DNA of 48,954 nt from CAYZMS01 sp964479625 (GCA_964479625.1 CAYZMS010000028.1:1-48954), one strand, 5' to 3'. Shown: positions 15,667-24,204, numbered from the stretch's first letter. Numbers and translations: made by a program. The notes: a model not told the origin generated them from the sequence alone.

Positions 15667-17157
15667 ATGATAGCCTTGCTTGCGATATTAAGCGTCATAT
15701 TAATTGCCATCGTCGCGGTCCAAATCGGTAAGGTTTCCGAATTGGCCACAAAAATACGTGGGGAGGAAGAAGTGCAATTATCCATCAATAATCGGGAGGG
15801 CACCTATTTATTGGTGTTCATGGTCCTGCTTTTGATCTTTTCTTTCGGATCCTTTTTCCTGTATAAAAACTATATGTTGGGTTATGGTCCATTGAAAGCT
15901 GCTTCCGCCCACGGGCCTTCTTTAGATCGGCTTTTCCACACAACTCTGTTTTTTACCGGAATTGTATTTGTCCTTACCCAGATCGCCCTGTTTTATTTTG
16001 CCTACAAATACAGGGCACGCCGGGGAAGCAAAGCGGTCTTTATTTCTCATAATAATAAATTGGAAATTGTCTGGACCATCATTCCTGCAATAGTCATGAC
16101 CTTTTTGGTTATCGGTGGTTTGGATGTTTGGAATGAAGTAATGGCTGATGTTAAAGAAGATGAGGAGTTCATTGAGTTGGAAGCTACGGGCTACCAATTT
16201 GGCTGGGCCCTGCGCTACCCTGGTGCAGATGGAAAGCTGGGAGAGAAGAACTATCAGTTGATCAGCGGTACCAACCCCCTGGGACAGGACTGGACAGACC
16301 GAAAAAACCTGGATGATTTTCAACCTACTGAGATCGTTTTACCGGTCAATAAGCAGGTTCGGGTTCGAATTACCTCTCAGGATGTTCTGCACAACTTTTA
16401 CTTACCGCACTTCCGGGTAAAAATGGATGCGGTACCGGGTATGCCGACCTATTTCGTATTCACTCCTACGATCACCACTGATGAATACCGTCGGCAGTTA
16501 AGAGATTACGATGAGTATAATGTACCCATTGATCCCGAAGATCCCGAAGGCCCATTGCTGTGGGAAGAATTTAACTTCGAATTGGCTTGTGCCGAATTGT
16601 GTGGGCGTGGACATTACAGTATGCAAAAGATCGTCCGGATCGTATCGGAAGAAGAATATCAAACCTGGGCTTCCGAGCAAACTCCATACTATGTGGCCAA
16701 TGTAAGGGGAACAGAAGACGACCCCTTCACGAATGAGCTATTCGGGGAGGAATTGACTCAGTTAAAGGAGAGTGTTTCATCCGGAATTGATAACGCCCTT
16801 GCAGCAGGAAGTACTACCCTCGTCGGGCAATATATTCGATTTGCAACCAATTCTGCTGACCTGGAAGCCATCTCCCGCTATGAGTTGGATATCGTTACTG
16901 AAGCATTAAAAGAAAATCCTAATCTACAATTAGAGATCGGGGGGCATACAGACAATACAGGGGCCGAAGAGGTAAATCAAACACTATCTCAGCAACGGGC
17001 AGAATCTGTAGTAGGTTATCTTATGGATCAGGGAATTGATGCCGACAGATTATCCGCTACCGGTTATGGGGCGACCCAACCTGTAGGCGATAATGCCACA
17101 GAAGAAGGACGGGCTAAAAATCGTCGAACAGAGTTTAAGATCACTAACAAAGGATAG
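15667..17157 (+). CDS. coxB: Cytochrome c oxidase subunit II fused to a C-terminal OmpA-like domain
   Basis: 496-residue CuA subunit that receives electrons from cytochrome c or complex III. Four hydrophobic segments occupy about residues 1-20, 46-67, 90-115 and 135-155. The periplasmic cupredoxin domain has all CuA ligands: His242 (LHNFYLPHF) and Cys308, Glu310, Cys312, His316, Met319 (CAELCGRGHYSM). After it, about residues 380-496 form an OmpA C-terminal domain: RFATNSADLE, LEIGGHTDNTG, LSQQRAESV, GYGATQPV, AKNRRTEF. Asp429 and Arg444 match the two residues that bind diaminopimelate in OmpA, with the same spacing of 15. There is no CXXCH, so it is not a caa3 cytochrome fusion. Typical Bacteroidota CoxB ends soon after the CuA domain. 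One uninterrupted frame of even composition argues against an assembly chimera. Confidence 0.95.
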   Translation: MIALLAILSVILIAIVAVQIGKVSELATKIRGEEEVQLSINNREGTYLLVFMVLLLIFSFGSFFLYKNYMLGYGPLKAASAHGPSLDRLFHTTLFFTGIVFVLTQIALFYFAYKYRARRGSKAVFISHNNKLEIVWTIIPAIVMTFLVIGGLDVWNEVMADVKEDEEFIELEATGYQFGWALRYPGADGKLGEKNYQLISGTNPLGQDWTDRKNLDDFQPTEIVLPVNKQVRVRITSQDVLHNFYLPHFRVKMDAVPGMPTYFVFTPTITTDEYRRQLRDYDEYNVPIDPEDPEGPLLWEEFNFELACAELCGRGHYSMQKIVRIVSEEEYQTWASEQTPYYVANVRGTEDDPFTNELFGEELTQLKESVSSGIDNALAAGSTTLVGQYIRFATNSADLEAISRYELDIVTEALKENPNLQLEIGGHTDNTGAEEVNQTLSQQRAESVVGYLMDQGIDADRLSATGYGATQPVGDNATEEGRAKNRRTEFKITNKG

Positions 17158-17218
17158 TCTAAAGTCTGTGTTTCGTATAAGGTCTGCAATATTTAAACAA
17201 TCGCATAAATTGTCCTAT

Positions 17219-17300
17219 CCCAAGCTGAACAAAGTAAAATATCTTGGGTTTGATTAAAATTAGTTCGGGTCTCACCTTGTTAGGTTGATTAGTTCCGAAC
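17219..17300 (+). other. coxB-coxA spacer with two hairpins
   Basis: The 183-base spacer holds two simple inverted repeats: CCCAAG/CTTGGG (17219-17224 / 17243-17248, followed by TTTGATT) and GTTCGG/CCGAAC (17263-17268 / 17295-17300). I see no clear TAnnTTTG promoter. The elements may partly terminate or shape the coxA leader; support is weak. Confidence 0.35.
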
Positions 17301-17340
17301 AGAATAAATAGGAAAATAAACCGCACAAAATTTTCGGAGA

Positions 17341-19194
17341 ATGGCTAATGTAGCAACACCCGCCCCGCAGTATGATGACAAGCTTCTCATTGAGGAGTTG
17401 GGGTACGATGATCATTTTCATGAACATCATCATGGGGACAAATACCAATCCAATTTTATTAATACGTACATCTTTAGTCAGGATCACAAAATGATCGCCA
17501 AGCAGTTCCTGATTACGGGGATGATCTGGGGTATCATTGGTGCAGCCATGAGCATTGTGTTCCGTCTGCAGTTGGGTTTTCCCGAAGAGAGCCTGGCATG
17601 GTTGAAACCGATTCTGGGCAAATGGATTGAGATCAATAATGGAGTAGGTACGCTTTCTCCTGATTTCTATTATGCTCTGGTGACCATGCACGGTACGATC
17701 CTGGTCTTCTTTGTTTTGACGGCGGGCCTATCGGGTACATTTAGTAATTTATTGATCCCCTTGCAATTGGGGGCCAGGGATATGGCTTCTCCCTTTCTGA
17801 ATATGTTATCTTACTGGTTCTTTTTACTGGCCAGTATTATCATGTTCCTTTCCCTGTTCCTTAGCACGGGACCATTCTCTGGGGGATGGACGGCATATCC
17901 GCCGCTCAGTGCATTGCCCCAGGCTTCCACAGGTTCAGGTGCTGGTATGACCTTATGGACGGTCAGTCTTGTTTTCTTCGTAGTTTCGGTTTTACTTGGA
18001 GGGATCAACTATATCACTACGGTATTGAACCTTCGGACCAAAGGGATGAGCATGTGGCGTATGCCTTTGTCAATTTGGGCATTCTTCATTACTGCGATTA
18101 TTGGTCTTCTTTCCTTCCCCGTTCTGGTTTCAGGCTTTTTACTGCTCATGCTAGACCGGGGCCTGGGTACCAGCTTTTACCTAAGTGAAATTTACATTGG
18201 TGGGCAGGCACTGGATCACGTTGGTGGTTCTCCGGTTTTATATCAACACTTGTTCTGGTTCCTTGGGCACCCTGAGGTTTACATTGTCATTCTGCCTGCG
18301 ATGGGGATTGTTTCCGAGGTCCTTTCGGTTCATTCCCGCAAGCCGGTATTTGGATACAAGGCTATGGTTTATTCTATTTTTGCCATTGCCTTCCTTTCCT
18401 TCATCGTGTGGGCGCACCATATGTTTATGTCTGGGGTGAACCCCTTTATTGCGAACTTCTTCGTGATCTTTACGCTGATCATCGCAGTTCCTTCTGCGGT
18501 AAAGGTATTCAACTGGATCGCGACACTCTACGGAGGGAATATTCGATTCAATTCAGCTAGTTTATTTGCCATCGGTTTTGTTTCCATGTTCATATCCGGT
18601 GGTTTAACAGGTATTTTTCTCGGTAACTCTGCCATAGACATTCAGTTGCACGATACGTACTTCGTAGTAGCTCACTTCCACATTGTTATGGGGGTAGCGG
18701 CATTCTTTGGAATGTTTGCTGGAATCTATCACTGGTATCCCAAACTGTACGGTCGTTTTATGAACGAGACCTTGGGTAGAATACACTTCTGGGGAACCCT
18801 GATCGGTGCCTATCTGATCTTCTGGCCTATGCACTATATTGGAATGGCAGGGGTGCCACGTCGTTATTACCGTTTCGACAGCTTCCAGGCTTTCTCTCAT
18901 TTTGATAGCCTGAATAAGCTGATCACTGTTGCCGCCATTATAGTCTTTGCTGTTCAGTTGCTGTTTGTTATTAACTTCTTCTACAGCATCTGGAAGGGTA
19001 AAAAGATGACGGTGAAAAACCCTTATGGTGCCAATACACTGGAATGGACAACACCAATTGAAGGTATTCACGGTAACTGGCCTGGTAAACTGCCTACTGT
19101 ACAACGCTGGGCCTATGACTATGGAAAAGATGGTAAAGAATTCATCCCGCAGGTTCAGCCGGAAATGGAAGATGAAACTACTACGGGGCATTGA
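17341..19194 (+). CDS. coxA: Cytochrome c oxidase subunit I (A-type heme-copper oxidase)
   Basis: 617-residue catalytic subunit reducing oxygen to water and pumping protons. About twelve membrane helices are visible. Heme a ligands are His117 (MHGTILVFF) and His447; the heme a3 ligand is His445 (VVAHFHIVMG). CuB ligands are His310 in GHPEVY, with the Tyr314 crosslink partner, and His359-His360 (WAHHMFMSG). Glu312 of HPEVY and the Asp of LGARDMASPFLN fit an A1-type enzyme with a D channel. The N-terminus is extended and His-rich (DDHFHEHHHGDKY) before the first helix. The C-terminal tail (WTTPIEGIHGNWPGKLP) is usual for Bacteroidota. It follows coxB; a 13-bp hairpin downstream separates it from ctaB. 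Confidence 0.97.
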   Translation: MANVATPAPQYDDKLLIEELGYDDHFHEHHHGDKYQSNFINTYIFSQDHKMIAKQFLITGMIWGIIGAAMSIVFRLQLGFPEESLAWLKPILGKWIEINNGVGTLSPDFYYALVTMHGTILVFFVLTAGLSGTFSNLLIPLQLGARDMASPFLNMLSYWFFLLASIIMFLSLFLSTGPFSGGWTAYPPLSALPQASTGSGAGMTLWTVSLVFFVVSVLLGGINYITTVLNLRTKGMSMWRMPLSIWAFFITAIIGLLSFPVLVSGFLLLMLDRGLGTSFYLSEIYIGGQALDHVGGSPVLYQHLFWFLGHPEVYIVILPAMGIVSEVLSVHSRKPVFGYKAMVYSIFAIAFLSFIVWAHHMFMSGVNPFIANFFVIFTLIIAVPSAVKVFNWIATLYGGNIRFNSASLFAIGFVSMFISGGLTGIFLGNSAIDIQLHDTYFVVAHFHIVMGVAAFFGMFAGIYHWYPKLYGRFMNETLGRIHFWGTLIGAYLIFWPMHYIGMAGVPRRYYRFDSFQAFSHFDSLNKLITVAAIIVFAVQLLFVINFFYSIWKGKKMTVKNPYGANTLEWTTPIEGIHGNWPGKLPTVQRWAYDYGKDGKEFIPQVQPEMEDETTTGH

Positions 19195-19324
19195 TCCATT
19201 TAATGGTTCTTTAGAAAGTAGGGTAGCTACATTACTTTCGTGAACCAGCCTTAAAAGCATAATCGCTCACTGTTTGGAAGTCTTCTTCGTTTAGTTTCTG
19301 ATCAGTGAAAAAGAATAGAACCAA

Positions 19325-19360
19325 AAGAGCGAGTTCCCGTAATCATCGGAGCTCGCTCTT
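19325..19360 (+). terminator. Hairpin terminator after coxA
   Basis: AAGAGCGAG pairs perfectly with CTCGCTCTT, and four further inner pairs (one G-T) extend the stem to 13. The downstream sequence CTTTCAGCTTTAAA is only moderately T-rich, so termination may be partial, lowering expression of ctaB and subunits III and IV relative to coxA. Confidence 0.6.
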
Positions 19361-19427
19361 CTTTCAGCTTTAAAAACCTGACTTTCGGTCGTTTATCTCG
19401 CAATTTTTAAAATTTATTCGAAACCAA

Positions 19428-20327
19428 GTGGCATATAACACGGTACAAGAAGGGATCTGGAGTAGCCTAAGCAGTAGGATTAAAGATTACGGTGCCCTGG
19501 TTAAGCTGCGACTAAACCTTACGGTGGTCTTTTCCTCGATCATGGCTTATCTGATCATAGATACTTCTGGTACTGTGGATTGGGTTCGACTTGGCGTATT
19601 AGCATTGGGTGGTTTTCTGGTGACAGGAGCTTCCAATAGCTTGAATCAAGTATTGGAAAAAGATTATGATGCTCTTATGAGCAGGACCAGCGACCGCCCC
19701 CTGGCTGCGGGTAGAATGGGGATCTCCGAGGCAGTTATGGCAGCCGGTTTTATGGCTTTGATAGGTATTACACTACTGGCCTTGTTCAACCCTTGGACGG
19801 CATTTTTGGGTACCATAGCAATGGTTAGTTACGCTTTCGTCTATACTCCCCTAAAGCGCATTAGTCCGGCAGCTGTGCTGGTGGGAGCTTTTCCTGGAGC
19901 CTTACCCGCAATGATCGGTTGTTTGGCGGCAAGCGGAGAGTTTACACCAATGGTATTGGTCCTGTTTGCCCTCCAATTTTTTTGGCAATTTCCCCATTTT
20001 TGGTCTATTGGCTGGCTGGGTTTCGAAGACTATCAAAAAGCGGGCTATGCGATGATCCCCGCCGCCAATGGCAAACCTGATCCACTGATCGGCCGGCAAG
20101 CTTTTTTTTACGCGCTTATGTTGATCCCGATTATTGTGATGCCCTTTTGGCTGGGAAAGACTGGCTGGGCCTCTTTGATCGTCGTGGTAGCCCTTAGCCT
20201 GGGATATATATGGCGTTCCTGGGTTTTTAGTCAAAAAGGGGATCGGAAATCGGCTCTGGGAGTTATGTTCTATTCCTTTGCTTATTTACCTCTTTGTTTG
20301 ATCAGCCTGTTTTTGGATAAGATTTAA
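19428..20327 (+). CDS. ctaB: Protoheme IX farnesyltransferase
   Basis: 299-residue UbiA-family membrane prenyltransferase that converts heme B to heme O, the precursor of heme A needed by CoxA. The prenyl-diphosphate/Mg motif NQVLEKDYDALMSRTSDRPL contains the Asp pair, and the second family motif is in FLWQFPHFWSIGWLGFEDYQ-like sequence (FFWQFPHFWSIGWLGFEDY). Multiple hydrophobic segments cover the rest. The start is GTG 19428, giving MAYNTVQEGIW; the next ATG would remove the first helix. No ctaA (heme A synthase) is in the window. Twelve bases separate it from the first subunit III gene, so they are co-transcribed. Confidence 0.95.
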   Translation: MAYNTVQEGIWSSLSSRIKDYGALVKLRLNLTVVFSSIMAYLIIDTSGTVDWVRLGVLALGGFLVTGASNSLNQVLEKDYDALMSRTSDRPLAAGRMGISEAVMAAGFMALIGITLLALFNPWTAFLGTIAMVSYAFVYTPLKRISPAAVLVGAFPGALPAMIGCLAASGEFTPMVLVLFALQFFWQFPHFWSIGWLGFEDYQKAGYAMIPAANGKPDPLIGRQAFFYALMLIPIIVMPFWLGKTGWASLIVVVALSLGYIWRSWVFSQKGDRKSALGVMFYSFAYLPLCLISLFLDKI

Positions 20328-20339
20328 AATAATTCTAAT

Positions 20340-20927
20340 ATGGACGTTAGCGTGAAGCAGGAATACAGGACGGGACGAAATAAGATCCATCCCCAGATCT
20401 TTGCCTTGTTGGTAGCCTGTGCCAGTATTGTGATGATGTTTGCAGGGCTTACCAGCGCTTATCTGGTTCGAAAGGCAGCGGGGAATTGGTTGGAGTTTCA
20501 ATTGCCTGGAGTCTTCAATGTGAGCACTATCGTGATCCTTCTGAGTAGTTTGTGTTTGCATTTCTCGTATGTGAATTTCAAAAAAGGAAAAGAACGCCTC
20601 TATAAACTAGCCTTGCTGGCAACGGCTTTACTAGGCCTAACCTTTATTGTTTTGCAATACCAGGGATGGGAAGTATTATCCGCTCAGGGAGTAAGCATTA
20701 CGGTAAACCCTTCCAGTTCATTTGTTTATCTTATATCCGGCCTGCATGCTGCGCACATACTCGGTGGTTTGGCAGCGCTGACAGTCGCATTGATACATGC
20801 CTTTAGTCTACCGTTTAAGCCAACTCAAAAGCGGAAATTGCGCTTCGAGCTTACCTTAATCTACTGGCATTTCGTAGATTTGCTGTGGTTTTACCTGTAT
20901 GGCTTTTTGCTAATACAACAAGGATAG
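20340..20927 (+). CDS. Cytochrome c oxidase subunit III, short form
   Basis: 195-residue five-helix subunit III of the heme-copper oxidase family. The family pattern ISGLHAAHILGGLAALTVALIHA and the ending LIYWHFVDLLWFYLYGFLLI are clear; the N-terminal soluble stretch is KQEYRTGRNKIHPQ. It belongs with ctaB, 12 bases upstream, and the longer subunit III gene downstream. Bacteroidota operons commonly contain two such proteins in tandem; subunit III stabilises subunit I and contributes to proton uptake. Which copy is in the mature complex cannot be told from sequence. Confidence 0.92.
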   Translation: MDVSVKQEYRTGRNKIHPQIFALLVACASIVMMFAGLTSAYLVRKAAGNWLEFQLPGVFNVSTIVILLSSLCLHFSYVNFKKGKERLYKLALLATALLGLTFIVLQYQGWEVLSAQGVSITVNPSSSFVYLISGLHAAHILGGLAALTVALIHAFSLPFKPTQKRKLRFELTLIYWHFVDLLWFYLYGFLLIQQG

Positions 20928-21004
20928 AACGGGAATAGATCGAATATTAGGAGTCGGGATAAAAGAGCCCTCCTCTGACTTCGGAACGCTAGTTTATTTC
21001 GTTT

Positions 21005-21012
21005 TATATTTG
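21005..21012 (+). promoter_or_regulatory. Putative internal promoter before long subunit III
   Basis: TATATTTG matches the -7 consensus exactly, 44 bases before the ATG of the second subunit III gene. The -33 region has only TTC. A weak bulged hairpin (AGGA/TCCT plus GGG/CCC, 20949-20974) lies just upstream and could attenuate read-through from ctaB. Confidence 0.45.
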
Positions 21013-21055
21013 CAATACTGTCGAACGCATCACCATAATTATAAAGACCTGAAAA

Positions 21056-22027
21056 ATGGCGACAACAACAGATCCTGCAGTCGAACAACACCTTGAAACC
21101 CAGGAGGACCAAAGTAGTAACTGGTCGGGTGGGGTAGCCCCATTCAAAGCCAGTTATGGTAAACTGATGATGTGGTACTTCCTCTTATCAGATGCATTCA
21201 CCTTTGCAGGCTTTCTGATTGCCTATGGAGCATTACGGTTCAGTAGCCCTACCTGGCCGGTACCGGATTTCGTTTTTTCAACGGCCCCATTTGGCGTACA
21301 TAATGCGCCCCTGATCTTTGTTACTATCATGTCTTTCCTTTTGATCATCAGTTCCGTAACCATGGTTCGTGCTGTACAGGAAGGGCATCGTGAAAATCAG
21401 CGCGGTGTTGTATTCTGGATGGCTCTTACCATCCTGGGAGGTATAAGCTTTCTATCCTGCCAGGCCTGGGAGTGGACCAACCTGATCGCTACCGAGCATA
21501 TGGGGTTAAACCAAAATCCCTTCGGAACTCATACTGCTGCAGGGGTCTACCTGGATGAAGAAGGTAATCCGACCGATGAAACTTTTGATGCTGGTGATAG
21601 CTATCTGATCCATAAGGCGGGTGGAGGACATCATGGCGAAGAAGCAGGAGGCCAAGAGGGAGAAGACCATGGTGAGACCGCTCATGACTATTCACCTGGA
21701 GATCATGCCGGCTATTTTGTGAACGAAGCTGATTTCCTACAACGAAAGTTCAAGATCACGGAAGAAGGCCATCCCGACCAGGGGGCCGTTATGAAGGAAG
21801 AGTTTGGGCCGAAAGCCTTCGGAGCTCTGTTTTTCTTTATTACCGGTTTTCACGGCTTCCACGTATTCACAGGAGTCCTCATCCTTATCATTGTAGCCAT
21901 TAATGCTGCGGGAGGCGTTTATGTAGCTCGCCGGAATGGCTATGAAATGGTTGAGAAAGTTGGCCTGTACTGGCACTTCGTGGACTTGGTATGGGTCTTT
22001 GTTTTCCTGGTATTCTATCTCCTTTAA
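21056..22027 (+). CDS. Cytochrome c oxidase subunit III, long form with His/acid-rich insertion
   Basis: 323-residue subunit III. Helices resemble the short copy: YGKLMMWYFLLSDAFTFAGFLI, SFLLIISSVTMVRAVQEGH, ILGGISFLSCQAWEW, then FFFITGFHGFHVFTGVLI and GLYWHFVDLVWVFVFLVFYLL. Between the third and fourth blocks (about residues 148-252) lies an unusual soluble insertion of about 100 residues. It is rich in Gly, Glu, Asp and His (HKAGGGHHGEEAGG, EDHGETAHDY, GDHAGYF) and could bind metal. The subunit III signature GFHG is intact. Next in the operon is the subunit IV gene, 33 bases on. Probably the main subunit III of the CoxA/CoxB complex, by inference. Confidence 0.93.
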   Translation: MATTTDPAVEQHLETQEDQSSNWSGGVAPFKASYGKLMMWYFLLSDAFTFAGFLIAYGALRFSSPTWPVPDFVFSTAPFGVHNAPLIFVTIMSFLLIISSVTMVRAVQEGHRENQRGVVFWMALTILGGISFLSCQAWEWTNLIATEHMGLNQNPFGTHTAAGVYLDEEGNPTDETFDAGDSYLIHKAGGGHHGEEAGGQEGEDHGETAHDYSPGDHAGYFVNEADFLQRKFKITEEGHPDQGAVMKEEFGPKAFGALFFFITGFHGFHVFTGVLILIIVAINAAGGVYVARRNGYEMVEKVGLYWHFVDLVWVFVFLVFYLL

Positions 22028-22060
22028 TTAGCTATTCACCAAAAAGAAATTCAATAGGCT

Positions 22061-22489
22061 ATGGCTGGTCATATGACATATGAAGAAAGTAAAAAGAAGG
22101 TCTTTTTTGGCCTCGGGCTTCTTGCAGCAGTAACCCTGGTAGAAGTGGGGTTGTCGCTGTTCGGCAAGGGCTATGTTATTCCGGGTGTAGAAAAGTACTG
22201 GCCGGTAATTGCCCTGGTCGGGATCGGGCTGATCGCTCTTTCTTTGTACAAGGCCTACTTCATTATCTACGAATTCATGCATATGCGGTATGAGGTAAAA
22301 GGGTTGGCGATGACCGTTCTTTTACCCACCATCTTGCTGATCTGGGCAGTTATCGCTTTTTTCCAGGAAGGAAACTCCTGGAAAAATCGCCGGGAATTGA
22401 TCAAAGAAAAAAATATGGAACAACCGGTTGAGGAACCACAACTGGAAGGTACCCTCTTCGAACCCTGGTCAGGAGAATCACTGGGTTAG
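22061..22489 (+). CDS. Prokaryotic cytochrome c oxidase subunit IV
   Basis: 142-residue small membrane protein of the bacterial COX4 family. Three hydrophobic segments are visible: FFGLGLLAAVTLVEVGLSLF, VIALVGIGLIALSLYKAYFI and LAMTVLLPTILLIWAVIAFF, with the conserved YKAYFIIYEFMHMRYE loop. The last 30 residues are soluble and acidic. It is the final gene of the oxidase cluster and is followed by a strong terminator. SCO and DUF420 genes, which often follow in Bacteroidota, are absent here. Confidence 0.92.
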   Translation: MAGHMTYEESKKKVFFGLGLLAAVTLVEVGLSLFGKGYVIPGVEKYWPVIALVGIGLIALSLYKAYFIIYEFMHMRYEVKGLAMTVLLPTILLIWAVIAFFQEGNSWKNRRELIKEKNMEQPVEEPQLEGTLFEPWSGESLG

Positions 22490-22547
22490 GGGTGCCATTC
22501 AAAAAAATTGCCCTGCCAGGGGATTTAACCTGGCTTTGCTTAAGAAT

Positions 22548-22589
22548 AAAAAAAGGTTTTCCGGACTAAGTCCGGAAAACCTTTTTTTT
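22548..22589. terminator. Strong bidirectional terminator after the cox cluster
   Basis: Seven A residues, a perfect 15-bp stem (GGTTTTCCGGAC / GTCCGGAAAACC at its core) with a 3-base loop, and eight T residues. It is symmetric and can stop transcription from both strands. This is the clearest intrinsic terminator in the window. Confidence 0.95.
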
Positions 22590-22874
22590 GGGAAGAAACC
22601 ACACAAGCATCAGGGTGGTTTTTGACCCTCGAAAAGACAGGAATAAGGCCGCTGGTGTGGTTCGGTAATCCCCTTGTCTCCTGAGAGAATCCCGCAAATG
22701 CAGGACTGAGGCCCGCCCTAGTCACTCCTAAGTCGTACCCTAATTTATATAAGTTGTAGAGTCAAAACATTTTGACGCCTGCGTGGTACTCTGATAACGA
22801 ATATAGTGGTTTTTGGTTTAAGGCGCAATGTTCACAAGCCATGAGGGGGGATGGAGATATTACTTTGTCGGCCA
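22590..22874. other. Gene-free block with inverted repeats, unassigned
   Basis: The 385-base interval between the subunit IV gene and the PorV-like gene holds, beyond the terminator, no convincing gene. It does show structure. AACCACAC/GTGTGGTT (22597-22604 / 22655-22662) encloses an AGGGT/ACCCT hairpin (22612-22629). A TCC.GC/GC.GGA hairpin is at 22690-22705. A perfect dyad GTCAAAA-CA-TTTTGAC is at 22761-22776. Both flanking genes point into the block, so these are not simple promoters of the neighbours. A small RNA or the remnant of a mobile element is possible; I cannot match it to a known RNA family. Confidence 0.4.
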
Positions 22875-23966
22875 TCATTCATAAGCCCGCCCAATATCTA
22901 GTTGAAGGGAAATAATATGGGAGAAAGGGCTGGTTTCCGTTTCCAGGCCCGCAGAAAGTTGGTCGGAAAAGGCATAATCCACCTGCAGGGCACCAAGTCG
23001 AAGCCCAACCCCAAAAGAAGGGCGAGCGGTCAGGCTTTCTTCCCGATCGAAATCCTGGACTTCCTGGAATTGAGTGACTCCGGCACGAAGGAAAAGAAAG
23101 TCTTTATAACTGGCTTCAAGCCCAAAGGCGAGATCGAGGCTAAACGGATCTCCTGGCAACAGGGTGTTGCGTCTGCCATCTGTGGTAACCACAAAGTCTA
23201 ATTCCGGGCTCAGGCCAACCGTACCCAGATCGAAAAAATGACCAATGCCAAAGAGTAGTTGGGGGCTAGTAACTTCCAGGCTATTGATGGGCACTTCATT
23301 ATTGGTGAGTTTCAGGGTCTGGCGCTCTTCTTCCGTGAAGCTGAACGTCCAGGCATTAAAGGTAGAGGTGAGGTCTTTACCCATAAAACCGAACCGCCAG
23401 TGGTTGACCCGGTATTGTAAGCCGGCGTCCAGCCCGAATCCCCAGCTATTGGCAAAGGGCCCTATTCTGCGATGAATGACCTTGAGGTTTCCTCCGATCA
23501 GGAATTGACCTTTCTTGGTGCGTATGGGTTGGGCATAACTTAAAAGAAGTGCATAATCGGCGGCGGAAAATTCCCGAAGATTGTCGTAATTAACGGTTCC
23601 ATCGTTTTCGTATAAACTCAGGGTATTCGGTATTTCATCCACTCCAAACCGGATGAGCGAAATTCCCAGTCTTTTTTCTCCCTGTCCGAGGGGCAATCGG
23701 GCCCCGAGGTAGTCAAAACTACCTACCCCTGCAAACCACTCCGCGTGCATGGCACCCAATTGTAGCTTGGAAGGGTTTTCTTCCACTGCCAGACCCGCGG
23801 GATTCCAAAAGGCCGCAGTCACATCATCAACCCCCGCCACTACGGCATTGCCCATGCCCTGCGCCTTCGCACCCACACCAATGGAGAGAAACTCGTTGCT
23901 GTATTTTTGCCCCCAAAGGGAAACTACCAGAAGCAGAAAAAAGGAAAAAAGTAAGGTTATTCGCAT
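22875..23966 (-). CDS. PorV/PorQ-family outer-membrane protein
   Basis: 363-residue secreted protein with a signal peptide (MRITLLFSFFLLLVVSLWGQ). It has the N-terminal FadL/PorV pattern SIGVGAKAQGMGNAVVAGVDDVTAAFWNPAGL, followed by alternating strands typical of a 14-stranded barrel and ending in an aromatic/charged last strand (HIISLQLDIGRAYE). PorV proteins of the type IX secretion system carry sorting-signal substrates to the surface, and PorQ paralogues are common in Bacteroidota; this one could be either. There is no other secretion gene nearby. It stands alone on the minus strand. Function beyond family membership is not supported. Confidence 0.75.
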   Translation of the reverse strand: MRITLLFSFFLLLVVSLWGQKYSNEFLSIGVGAKAQGMGNAVVAGVDDVTAAFWNPAGLAVEENPSKLQLGAMHAEWFAGVGSFDYLGARLPLGQGEKRLGISLIRFGVDEIPNTLSLYENDGTVNYDNLREFSAADYALLLSYAQPIRTKKGQFLIGGNLKVIHRRIGPFANSWGFGLDAGLQYRVNHWRFGFMGKDLTSTFNAWTFSFTEEERQTLKLTNNEVPINSLEVTSPQLLFGIGHFFDLGTVGLSPELDFVVTTDGRRNTLLPGDPFSLDLAFGLEASYKDFLFLRAGVTQFQEVQDFDREESLTARPSFGVGLRLGALQVDYAFSDQLSAGLETETSPFSHIISLQLDIGRAYE

Positions 23967-24204
23967 AGAAAGGTTGCTTGTTTTTCTTTAACGCTGCATG
24001 CCTCACCAAAGTATGAAAAACTGGAAAATGCTTACCCTACTTGCACTTAAATATTCGGGATTGTCGCCTTTCAATCAGAGGACTGCCGGCCCCCGGTGGA
24101 TAGCCTTCCCAGGCCTGTTGGAGCCCCCTGCTGCATTACCCCGCTATTTAAAGGGAGCTGCGTCCGAATCTGTACCCTTCCTGCAAAGCCTGGCAAACGA
24201 ACTA
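23967..24204. other. Intergenic spacer with no supported feature
   Basis: This stretch between two minus-strand genes contains short GC-rich patches (for example around 24085-24145). A plus-strand frame from 23998 runs through it but has no homology that I recognise and overlaps the yihY 3' end. I see no RNA gene, promoter match or terminator I can defend. Confidence 0.4.

Noticed and set aside
22650..22680. GGTTCG-containing stretch resembling a tRNA T-loop
   Set aside because: The flanking bases do not form the 5-bp T-stem, and no anticodon or acceptor stem can be built around it.
22828..22884. 18-codon plus-strand micro-ORF (MFTSHEGGWRYYFVGHHS)
   Set aside because: Too short to judge, no clear promoter, and it overlaps the end of the PorV-like gene. 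Nothing supports translation.
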